Shown here: piece after piece, positions 1 through 5,040 of the stretch
How positions within the stretch are numbered: the stretch's first letter is position 1
Layout of the letters: every line of letters starts with the position of its first letter
Assembly (NCBI GenBank): GCA_052031065.1
Contig: JBPEXY010000251.1
Location: forward strand, 1-5,040
DNA: 5,040 nucleotides
Direction of reading: 5' to 3'
Origin: JBPEXY01 sp052031065
Lineage (GTDB): Bacteria > Pseudomonadota > Gammaproteobacteria > Immundisolibacterales > Immundisolibacteraceae
The notes under the pieces: generated by a model
The model's input: the letters and a program-made list of their open reading frames with translations, nothing else
What the model was told of the DNA's origin: nothing
Database searches by the model: none
Translations under genes and position numbers: made by a program

Positions 1-1286
1 GCGTCGATGCTGAATTCCAGTCCGTGGCAGTGCAGGCAGGCGGGGCGAATCATCTTTTCGTTGGGGTTGAGGGTGGCGTTCTGGTTGTGTTCCACCAGAA
101 TGCGGGTGGTCCATTCATCCACGTCGTAGCGCACCCGTGGCATGTGACAACTGGCGCAACTGACCCCCTGGCCCGGCTCGATCTCGCCGGCCAGTTCCTG
201 TTGCCAGAGCTGGTGGTGTGGGGAGTTTTCGTAGGCCAGGGTGTGTTCGTCGGCGTGGCAACTCAGGCAGGCGGTTACCGCCGCCTGTTGCACTGAATAA
301 TCGTGGGCAGCGTGGCAACTATTGCAGGTGAGTTCCTTATGTCCGGCGCCAGGGTGCATGGGCAAGCGGGCATCGCTGACCTGCATGGGTGGCAGCCCGA
401 CCTTCTGACGCATGCCGTGCAAACCGCTTAGAAAACCCTCGGTTTCGCCCTGGTGGCAACTGGCACAGGTTTGATGGTCTACTGCCAGTTGCCAGGCGGT
501 GTCATCTTCGGTTGCTTTATGATCAGTTGTCGTATCCGTGGGCAGGTGACAGCCGCTGCAGTTCACGCCGGAGCGGGCGTGGCCACTGGCGGCCCAGTCG
601 GCTACCGCGGTATCACTCATCATTGCGGGTGGCGCATCGGCGTCGGCGGCGGTCAGGGGCTGCACCGGGAAGCGATCCGCCGGGTAGCTCATCAGCTCAT
701 CCAGGATCGCGGCGAACTCTTTTTCCGGCAACGTTGGTTTGGCATCGAGCCACGGTTTGTCGAGATGCTTGATGAGAAAATCGGTGTAGAGCGAGCGGTT
801 GTTGTGAAAGTTGTGGCAGCCGGAGTTGTTGCAGGTATTGAACTCCAGGCCGGCATGGGTGGGCCGTTCCTCGCCGATGTCCTGATGGCAGTGGAAGCAG
901 AAATCCACCGGCTGGGTGAAACCACCTTTATGGGTGATCTCCGGTTTATGTTCCTGATGGCAGGTGATGCACTCCAGCACGTTGATCTGTTCTATCAGGT
1001 CCGCATTTCGCGGATCGGTAAATTTGGTCCGCGGATGGGAGTCCATGGGTTTTTTGCGGCTGTCGCCGTGGCACTCCACACACGCCTCCTGCATCACTTC
1101 CCCGCCGCCCATCGGGCTCAGGTGGCAGGTGTCGCAGGCCAGCTCCAGCTGGTGGTGGCCATGGGTCATGTCGCCGGGCATAAACACGGTTTTATCCTCG
1201 CCGCGCAGCAGCAGATAGGCGAGCAGGGCGGCCAGCGCCAGGGTTGCCGCCACCCAGAGCAGCCAGAACGATCGGGTCTTCATCAT
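1..1286 (-). CDS. Membrane-anchored multiheme cytochrome c, 11 visible heme sites (3' end outside window)
   Basis: The frame is open through 428 codons and runs off the left edge. The N-terminus has Lys3/Arg5, then a hydrophobic stretch (about 7-27) with no clear signal-peptidase site, so it is probably a signal anchor with the rest in the periplasm. Ten CxxCH motifs begin at residues 51, 69, 106, 130, 243, 274, 321, 340, 377 and 417. An eleventh site is CX4CH at 152-158. Hemes 1-5 and 6-11 are separated by a heme-free stretch (159-242). Many other His residues are available as distal ligands. The start is the first of two tandem ATGs and overlaps the upstream stop as TGATG; no strong Shine-Dalgarno is visible, so translational coupling to the NirB-like fusion gene is likely. 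I infer periplasmic electron transfer with that protein. It resembles the broad cytochrome c3-type multiheme families; a catalytic role (for example nitrogen- or sulfur-oxyanion reduction) is possible but not shown. Confidence 0.9.
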   Translation of the reverse strand, partial: MMKTRSFWLLWVAATLALAALLAYLLLRGEDKTVFMPGDMTHGHHQLELACDTCHLSPMGGGEVMQEACVECHGDSRKKPMDSHPRTKFTDPRNADLIEQINVLECITCHQEHKPEITHKGGFTQPVDFCFHCHQDIGEERPTHAGLEFNTCNNSGCHNFHNNRSLYTDFLIKHLDKPWLDAKPTLPEKEFAAILDELMSYPADRFPVQPLTAADADAPPAMMSDTAVADWAASGHARSGVNCSGCHLPTDTTTDHKATEDDTAWQLAVDHQTCASCHQGETEGFLSGLHGMRQKVGLPPMQVSDARLPMHPGAGHKELTCNSCHAAHDYSVQQAAVTACLSCHADEHTLAYENSPHHQLWQQELAGEIEPGQGVSCASCHMPRVRYDVDEWTTRILVEHNQNATLNPNEKMIRPACLHCHGLEFSID

Positions 1287-3376
1287 CAGAAGTAATAGCT
1301 TTTAAGTACATGGAATCCGAGCAGTACAGGAACTGGCCAGAGCAACAGGATGTGGCTCCAGAGTGAAAGCCGACGGTAACGGCGTACCAGCGCCGGCGCC
1401 AGGCGGTGTTCCAGCGCAATCACTGAACCGAGCAGTGAACCGCTGAGCAGCAGGCCGACAAAACAGCTCATCAGCAGAGCATTGAGGCCACTGCCGACCC
1501 GCAGCCCGGTATGGCTGACCAGCGCGGCAATCGCCACCGCACCAATGAGTACATGTACCAACCGCCAGATATCGAAATGGATAAAGGTGAAGCGGCGCAG
1601 CCGTTTACGCAGGCCCACCATCGCCAGCAGCAGGCTGAGCCCCAGCAGGGTGAAACCTGACATCTGCTTGATCCAGCCGTCGCGCCAGAGCTGGTCCCAG
1701 CGCCAGGAATCCTGTACCGAGGAGTTATAGGGCACCGCCAGAGGCAGCAGAAACAGCAAAGCCAGCAGTCCCGCCAGCACCGAGGTAGTCACCAGCGGAC
1801 GCCAGCCGCTCACCGGGTCTGGTGCACCACTACCGGCGAGGTTGACCAGTAGAGGTTTGCAGCTGCCGCAAACCGTTCCTGCGCCGGTGGTTTTGCTCAG
1901 TTCCTGCTGGGTCTGGCAGCCACGGGCGAGGGCCTGTTGTAATCCGCCTACGGTGATGCCGGTGCAGTTACACACCGTTGCATCCCGTGGCCAGCTGGCC
2001 ACCTCTTCAGTATCATCATCGCCCCACAGGGTGCCGGTGCGGCGAAAACGCCAGAGCTGCCAGGGATAGAGCTGGCGCCGACCGATCACCGCCTCGCGCA
2101 GACGGGGAATTTCGCCCCATGGCCCAATCGAAACCACACCAACCAGTTTGCCGGCATCGACGGTGAGTTTGCGGTAGGTACCGCTGTCCGGGTCACTATA
2201 ACGGTGGGCTATCTGGACAAAATCGCGGTCCTGAATATCGCCCATACTAAAGACCGGCAGGCCGACGACCTTGAGGCTGGTGGCCGCGACGGAGCCCTCG
2301 TAGCTGGCGAACTTTACCGCCTGCTGCCGGGAATCTGCTGGTGTGCCTGAATCGGTGGGAGCAGAGGCAATATGAGCTGCCGCCACGGATGCCTGGTCGT
2401 AACCCGGTGCGACCAGGCCATATATGGTGCCGCGATGCTCCGCGCACTCGCCGATGGCGTAGATATCGGGGTCGGAACTTTGCATCTGGTCGTTAACAAT
2501 GACGCCGCGACCGGTATTCAGACCGGCTGCTTTTGCCAGGTCGATGTTGGGTACGATGCCAGTGGAGAGCACCACCGTGTCGCAGGGAATGGTCTCGCCC
2601 GAGGAGAGCAGGGCGCCTTCCAGCCGGTGCTCGCCGATAAATTCCTGCACTCTCACCTTGCTCATCACTGCCACACCGGATTCCTCCAGCGAGTCAGCAA
2701 GTAAAGATGCGGCCAGCGAATCGAGCTGGTTGAACATCACATGGTTGGCGTGTTCGACCACCGTCACTTCGGTGTGGTGTCGGCACATTGCTTTGGCTGC
2801 TTCCAGTCCCAGCAGGCCGCCGCCAACTACCAGGGTGTGGCGACTCGAAGCGGTGCGGGCCAGCAGCTGCTGGGCGTCGCTCAGATCGCGAAAACTGAAT
2901 ATCCCGGAGAGCCCGACTCCCGGTATCGGCGGCACAAAAGGGCGCGACCCGGTGGCCAGCACCAGTTTGCTGTAGGGGTAGCGAGAGCCATCGTGGCCGG
3001 TGACGACCCTGTGTTCTGGGTCAATTTCCCTGATCGGCGCGTTGAACAGTGCAGTGATGTTGTCGGTCAGCGGGATGGTCTCGGAAGTATCGATATCCGC
3101 TTCGCTTATCTCACCCGCCAGCAGTGACGAAAGCTTGACCCGGTTGTAGGGTTTCCACGGTTCACCACCGAATAGCAGAATCAGCCGCCCCGGATGCTGG
3201 CGTTCCAGTTCCTGCACCAGACGAATACCCACCGGTCCGGCGCCGACCACGATTACCGGTGCATTCGGGTCTGGTGGTGAATCAGGGGTTACTGGCGCAG
3301 CAGGATTGTCAGCCGGCGAGCCGGGTGACCGTGTCCCGGTAGCTTCGGTGATCGTGTTGGCGCTGACAGCAGACAT
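1286..3376 (-). CDS. NirB-like FAD/NAD(P)H oxidoreductase fused to [2Fe-2S] BFD domain and di-heme b-like membrane domain
   Basis: The protein has 696 residues. Residues 1-40 are a Pro/Ser/Thr-rich, probably disordered tail. Residues 41-340 are a class I pyridine-nucleotide oxidoreductase fold: FAD motif GAGPVG at 45-50, NAD(P) motif GGGLLG at 185-190, and a second FAD-contact segment ending IYAIGE (305-310). Residues 355-445 resemble the middle domain of the NAD(P)H nitrite reductase large subunit. A BFD-like [2Fe-2S] site follows: C469-x-C471 and C503-xx-C506. NirB would continue into its siroheme domains; here five hydrophobic helices follow instead (about 527-549, 571-589, 602-621, 631-655, 672-690). 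H608/H622 and H675/H689 each form a His-x13-His pair, and the Arg-rich loops at 590-596 and 657-669 fit the cytoplasmic side. I infer electron transfer between NAD(P)H and periplasmic carriers through two b hemes. The start is the only Met before the FAD motif, with a weak GAAG 7 bases upstream. The stop overlaps the multiheme cytochrome start. Confidence 0.9.
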   Translation of the reverse strand: MSAVSANTITEATGTRSPGSPADNPAAPVTPDSPPDPNAPVIVVGAGPVGIRLVQELERQHPGRLILLFGGEPWKPYNRVKLSSLLAGEISEADIDTSETIPLTDNITALFNAPIREIDPEHRVVTGHDGSRYPYSKLVLATGSRPFVPPIPGVGLSGIFSFRDLSDAQQLLARTASSRHTLVVGGGLLGLEAAKAMCRHHTEVTVVEHANHVMFNQLDSLAASLLADSLEESGVAVMSKVRVQEFIGEHRLEGALLSSGETIPCDTVVLSTGIVPNIDLAKAAGLNTGRGVIVNDQMQSSDPDIYAIGECAEHRGTIYGLVAPGYDQASVAAAHIASAPTDSGTPADSRQQAVKFASYEGSVAATSLKVVGLPVFSMGDIQDRDFVQIAHRYSDPDSGTYRKLTVDAGKLVGVVSIGPWGEIPRLREAVIGRRQLYPWQLWRFRRTGTLWGDDDTEEVASWPRDATVCNCTGITVGGLQQALARGCQTQQELSKTTGAGTVCGSCKPLLVNLAGSGAPDPVSGWRPLVTTSVLAGLLALLFLLPLAVPYNSSVQDSWRWDQLWRDGWIKQMSGFTLLGLSLLLAMVGLRKRLRRFTFIHFDIWRLVHVLIGAVAIAALVSHTGLRVGSGLNALLMSCFVGLLLSGSLLGSVIALEHRLAPALVRRYRRLSLWSHILLLWPVPVLLGFHVLKSYYF
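1289..1801 (-). other. C-terminal five-helix membrane domain with two His-x13-His pairs (residues 526-696)
   Basis: This is the membrane part of the fusion protein. If the FAD and [2Fe-2S] domains are cytoplasmic, the positive-inside rule puts the loops after helices 2 and 4 in the cytoplasm and the C-terminus in the periplasm. H608 and H675 then lie near the cytoplasmic face, and H622 and H689 near the periplasmic face, giving two bis-His sites stacked across the bilayer. That geometry is known from ferric reductase/NADPH oxidase-type membrane domains; assigning it here is inference from spacing and topology. Confidence 0.6.
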
Positions 3377-3428
3377 TGAACATCTTCAGGCAAATTGGTT
3401 TAGCGGCCAAACAGGATTTGCCGCCGTG

Positions 3429-3448
3429 ACTGCTAACCGTTGAGCAGT
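3429..3448. promoter_or_regulatory. Inverted repeat ACTGCT-N8-AGCAGT in the fusion-gene leader
   Basis: A perfect 6-base inverted repeat with an 8-base spacer lies 53-72 bases upstream of the start codon, between the AT-rich tract and the gene. The position suits an operator for a dimeric regulator or a leader hairpin. There is no U-tract after it in the minus direction, so it is not a typical terminator. Confidence 0.3.
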
Positions 3449-3467
3449 ATCTGTGCCAAAGATGTCT

Positions 3468-3512
3468 GTTAAATGTAGCTTTTAGTTAAAATCTATATTT
3501 TACAAAAAGTTA
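3468..3512 (-). promoter_or_regulatory. AT-rich tract, probable promoter region of the fusion-cytochrome operon
   Basis: This 45-base tract is almost wholly A/T in an otherwise GC-rich window and lies 92-136 bases upstream of the start codon at 3376. Minus-strand hexamers such as TAAAAT, TAGATT and TACATT could serve as -10 elements, but none has a good TTGACA-like -35 at 16-18 bases, so I do not assign a transcription start. An activator-dependent or alternative-sigma promoter is possible. Confidence 0.35.
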
Positions 3513-3556
3513 CCTGGGTTTGTGGCGGTTGGGTAGTGTGGGTCCCTGGCCCGTGA

Positions 3557-3596
3557 TTGGTGCATAAAAAACGTTGCCCCTGCGTTAATGCATCAA
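3557..3596 (-). terminator. Nested inverted repeat with T-run, possible weak terminator
   Basis: On the minus strand TTGATGCAT (3588-3596) can pair with ATGCACCAA (3557-3565), nine pairs with one wobble. Inside it, AACG (3583-3586) pairs with CGTT (3570-3573) around a GC-rich loop. The inner stem runs straight into six T residues (3566-3571). It lies 54-93 bases beyond the phosphodiesterase stop. The inner stem is short, so a protein-binding site or chance repeat is also possible. Confidence 0.28.
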
Positions 3597-3623
3597 GTTG
3601 GGTGCCTGTTAATGCCCAAAATA

Positions 3624-3639
3624 TGTGCACAAATGCACA
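3624..3639. promoter_or_regulatory. Perfect inverted repeat TGTGCA-N4-TGCACA, hairpin or CRP/FNR-family-like site
   Basis: The 16-base element starts 11 bases beyond the phosphodiesterase stop codon. Read as TGTGC-N6-GCACA it has the spacing of a CRP-type site (TGTGA-N6-TCACA) with one base changed in each half. Read as RNA it is a 6-pair hairpin followed on the minus strand by TATTTT, which could act as a weak terminator. It is about 250 bases from the next start codon, so a direct role in that promoter is uncertain. Confidence 0.25.
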
Positions 3640-3649
3640 GTCGGGGCGG

Positions 3650-4429
3650 CTACCTGTCGCTCTTTGTCCAGCTCAATCTGGTTGCTGAAGGGGTGGTCGC
3701 CGGGACTATCAGTTCCGGAAAATTGGTGAAGATGCCATCCACTCCGAGCTGACTCAGGCGGGTGATCTCATCGCTATGGTTGGCGGTGTAGGCAAAGACT
3801 CTCAGGCCGCTCTGATGGGCGTTATCCACCAGCTGCCGGTCGATAAACTCGGTGGACGGATGAATCGACATGGCTCCGAGCTGTTCAGCGCTGGCGGCAT
3901 CGTCTAGTGGCAGTCCGTAGATCAGCATACCGATCAGGGTTTGCGGATGGTGGTTCCTGACCCATGCCAACTGCCGGTGGTCGAAGGAGGAGATTAGAAA
4001 TGCGTCGCGTGACCATCCCTGCTCGATCAGTTGTTCAACCAGTTGGCAAACTGGCGCGGCAGTATCCGGCCCTTTTAGTTCAATGTTCAGGCAGGCCTGC
4101 CGGTCAATCAGCTGGCAGGCTGCGGCCAGTGTCGGTATCGGCTCGTCGTTGGGTAGTCGTAACTGCCGCAGGCCGGTTAACGAATAGTCGACCAGCCTGC
4201 CACTGCCGTGGGTGAGTCGCTCTACCCGGTGGTCGTGAAACAGCACCAGCTCGCCCTCGACCTGGTAGACATCAACCTCAATGTAGCGAACCCCCAGCTC
4301 CAGAGCAGCGCGGATCGAGGCCAGGGAGTTCTCGGTGGCGTGGCCCATCGCGCCGCGATGACCGATGCAGATCGGCTGGGCGTTGTCCACCAGCGACCGG
4401 TGCGGATTGTCACGGTTATTCAACGACAT
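3650..4429 (-). CDS. Glycerophosphodiester phosphodiesterase (GDPD family), cytoplasmic
   Basis: The product has 259 residues, the usual size of a bacterial cytoplasmic enzyme of the UgpQ type, and no signal peptide. The TIM-barrel GDPD signatures are in order: H24-R25-G26, E33-N34, E51 and D53 in the first metal-binding strand, catalytic H65-D66, E117/K119 in IELKG, and the C-terminal VDGIFTNFPE (230-239). Family knowledge: it hydrolyses glycerophosphodiesters from phospholipid deacylation to sn-glycerol 3-phosphate and an alcohol, using a divalent metal. All expected catalytic residues are present, so it should be active. It starts 11 bases after the cytochrome stop, with no clear Shine-Dalgarno, so it is probably co-transcribed and coupled. 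The link between lipid turnover and the upstream redox genes is unexplained. Confidence 0.93.
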   Translation of the reverse strand: MSLNNRDNPHRSLVDNAQPICIGHRGAMGHATENSLASIRAALELGVRYIEVDVYQVEGELVLFHDHRVERLTHGSGRLVDYSLTGLRQLRLPNDEPIPTLAAACQLIDRQACLNIELKGPDTAAPVCQLVEQLIEQGWSRDAFLISSFDHRQLAWVRNHHPQTLIGMLIYGLPLDDAASAEQLGAMSIHPSTEFIDRQLVDNAHQSGLRVFAYTANHSDEITRLSQLGVDGIFTNFPELIVPATTPSATRLSWTKSDR

Positions 4430-4441
4430 TCAGCCGCTGGT
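4430..4441 (-). repeat. 12-base repeat ACCAGCGGCTGA, copy before phosphodiesterase start
   Basis: This copy ends directly against the ATG of the phosphodiesterase gene and begins on the last base of the cytochrome stop codon. An identical copy lies at 4856-4867, one base before the cytochrome ATG. Neither contains a normal Shine-Dalgarno core. Confidence 0.8.
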
Positions 4442-4854
4442 TAGTTATCCGGGGCGCCAGCGGTAATCCAGCGCTCAATCAGCTCAATCTCTTTTGCCGG
4501 CATGCCGACACTGCTTTCGTTACCAAACGGCATGGGCTGGCCGCTGCCGCCGGCCTCGATATGGCTGCCACGCATTTTGTGAATCAGATAACTCTGCTGC
4601 GGGTCGCCCGGCGCTACCCGTGGCATCGAGACCTGGGTTGACGGGGTATCCACCAGATTAAAGTGCGCTTCGCCATTTTCCAGTACCAGTCCGCCCTGCG
4701 GCGATTCCAGTAGATGACACTGCACGCAGCGGGCGTCGAACACCGGCTGCAGGTCAAACATCAGACTCGGCGCTGCTTCGCCGGCCAGCGATGAAGCCGA
4801 TGCGATGGCCATAGTCAGTGCGCTTGCTTTGACTAACCCGGATAATCGAATCAT
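4441..4854 (-). CDS. Small exported mono-heme cytochrome c (planctomycete-type cytochrome C-like)
   Basis: The product has 137 residues. Residues 1 to about 24-27 look like a cleavable signal peptide (Arg3 and Lys9, a hydrophobic Ala/Ser core, SLA or GEA before the cut). The single heme motif CVQCH is at 43-47, preceded by FDAR as in this family. A later GQPMPFG (105-111) gives M108 as the likely sixth heme ligand; M118 is an alternative. The ending IERWITAGAP is typical of the planctomycete-type cytochrome C domain (PSCyt1-like), seen in many phyla despite the name. It begins one base after the stop of the flavoprotein gene, so I infer that it accepts electrons from that enzyme in the periplasm. 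A general role as a soluble electron carrier is the alternative. Confidence 0.88.
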   Translation of the reverse strand: MIRLSGLVKASALTMAIASASSLAGEAAPSLMFDLQPVFDARCVQCHLLESPQGGLVLENGEAHFNLVDTPSTQVSMPRVAPGDPQQSYLIHKMRGSHIEAGGSGQPMPFGNESSVGMPAKEIELIERWITAGAPDN

Positions 4855-4855
4855 T

Positions 4856-4867
4856 TCAGCCGCTGGT
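4856..4867 (-). repeat. 12-base repeat ACCAGCGGCTGA, copy before cytochrome c start
   Basis: This copy covers the last four codons' end of the flavoprotein gene, including its TGA stop, and sits one base before the cytochrome ATG. It is identical to 4430-4441. Confidence 0.8.
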
Positions 4868-5040
4868 CCTGTTCAGGGATCGGCTCGATTGTGCCGCCGC
4901 GCTGCGGCCGGCAATGCTGCCGAACACCACTGCCGGGCCTATGGTGCCGCCACCACCCCAGTAGGTGGCAGCAGAAGGTGCAGCGATGCAGTTGCCTGCA
5001 CCATACAGCCCGCCAATCGGTTCGCCATCCATATTGATCA
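4856..5040 (-). CDS. FAD-dependent oxidoreductase, KstD/fumarate-reductase-like, C-terminal fragment
   Basis: Only the last 61 complete codons are in the window; the gene enters from the right edge. The segment IGGLYGAGNC followed about ten residues later by YWGGGGTIGPAVVFGSIAGR is the C-terminal FAD-binding block of the FAD_binding_2 family. The GAGN, GGGGTIGPA and FGSIAGR elements are closer to 3-ketosteroid-1-dehydrogenase-like enzymes than to classical succinate dehydrogenase flavoproteins. The substrate cannot be told from this part. The stop codon (TGA) is followed after one base by the ATG of the small cytochrome c, so the two are almost certainly made together. The N-terminus, and with it any Tat or Sec signal, is outside the window. 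Confidence 0.85.
   Translation of the reverse strand, partial: INMDGEPIGGLYGAGNCIAAPSAATYWGGGGTIGPAVVFGSIAGRSAAAQSSRSLNRTSG

Larger units (their letters stand above)
3377..3649. other. Non-coding gap between phosphodiesterase and fusion gene; likely terminator plus promoter region
   Basis: No convincing coding frame is present. Compared with the flanking genes it is clearly AT-rich in the middle (about 3468-3512), and it holds three inverted repeats (3429-3448, 3557-3596, 3624-3639). It must contain the leader of the fusion-cytochrome operon and perhaps the end of the flavoprotein-cytochrome-phosphodiesterase transcript. An 8-base direct repeat, GTTAATGC, occurs at 3584-3591 and 3608-3615. 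Confidence 0.7.

Noticed and set aside
1..1286. Assigning a specific enzyme such as nitrite, tetrathionate or hydroxylamine-type multiheme reductase
   Set aside because: No CxxCK or other diagnostic active-site heme motif is visible, and the C-terminus is outside the window.
453..1295. Long open frame on the plus strand (280 codons)
   Set aside because: It lies opposite the multiheme cytochrome, whose 11 heme motifs prove the minus-strand frame; the plus-strand product has no recognisable motifs.
2372..3127. Several plus-strand open frames opposite the FAD domain
   Set aside because: They are antisense shadows of the well-supported oxidoreductase gene and have no family signatures.
1286..3376. 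Calling the gene nirB, NAD(P)H nitrite reductase large subunit
   Set aside because: The siroheme/[4Fe-4S] nitrite reductase half is missing and replaced by membrane helices, so nitrite reduction by this chain is not supported.
3588..3596. FNR box beginning with TTGAT on the minus strand
   Set aside because: The second half should read ATCAA after four bases but reads TAACG, so only a half-site is present.
4856..5040. Steroid degradation pathway
   Set aside because: Only the C-terminal FAD-binding block is seen; this block is shared by many FAD_binding_2 enzymes with different substrates.

Overview
The window (roughly 60% GC by eye) is gene-dense, and every gene supported here reads on the minus strand. 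Leaderless-looking junctions, tight coupling and abundant c-type cytochromes suggest a Gram-negative, respiratory proteobacterium, probably a gammaproteobacterium. That placement is inference from protein style only; there is no rRNA or other marker.

Layout in the direction of transcription (right to left): (1) the last 61 codons of an FAD-dependent oxidoreductase of the 3-ketosteroid-dehydrogenase/fumarate-reductase type (4856-5040, cut by the window edge). (2) A small exported mono-heme cytochrome c (4441-4854), one base after it. (3) A cytoplasmic glycerophosphodiester phosphodiesterase (3650-4429), 11 bases further on. (4) A non-coding gap of 273 bases (3377-3649) with an AT-rich tract and several inverted repeats, probably the end of one transcription unit and the promoter of the next. 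(5) A 696-residue fusion protein (1286-3376): a NirB-like FAD/NAD(P)H module, a BFD-type [2Fe-2S] domain and a five-helix membrane domain with two His-x13-His pairs that could hold two stacked b hemes. (6) A membrane-anchored multiheme cytochrome c (1-1286, cut by the window edge) with 11 visible heme sites, whose start codon overlaps the fusion gene's stop codon (TGATG).

The most interesting part is genes 5 and 6. Read together they look like a two-gene transmembrane electron conduit: NAD(P)H - FAD - [2Fe-2S] - two b hemes - periplasmic multiheme c. The siroheme nitrite-reductase half of NirB is replaced by a membrane cytochrome-b-like module. The terminal acceptor or donor is not visible. 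Upstream, the flavoprotein and small cytochrome c look like a second dehydrogenase/electron-acceptor pair. Whether the two units cooperate cannot be told from this window.
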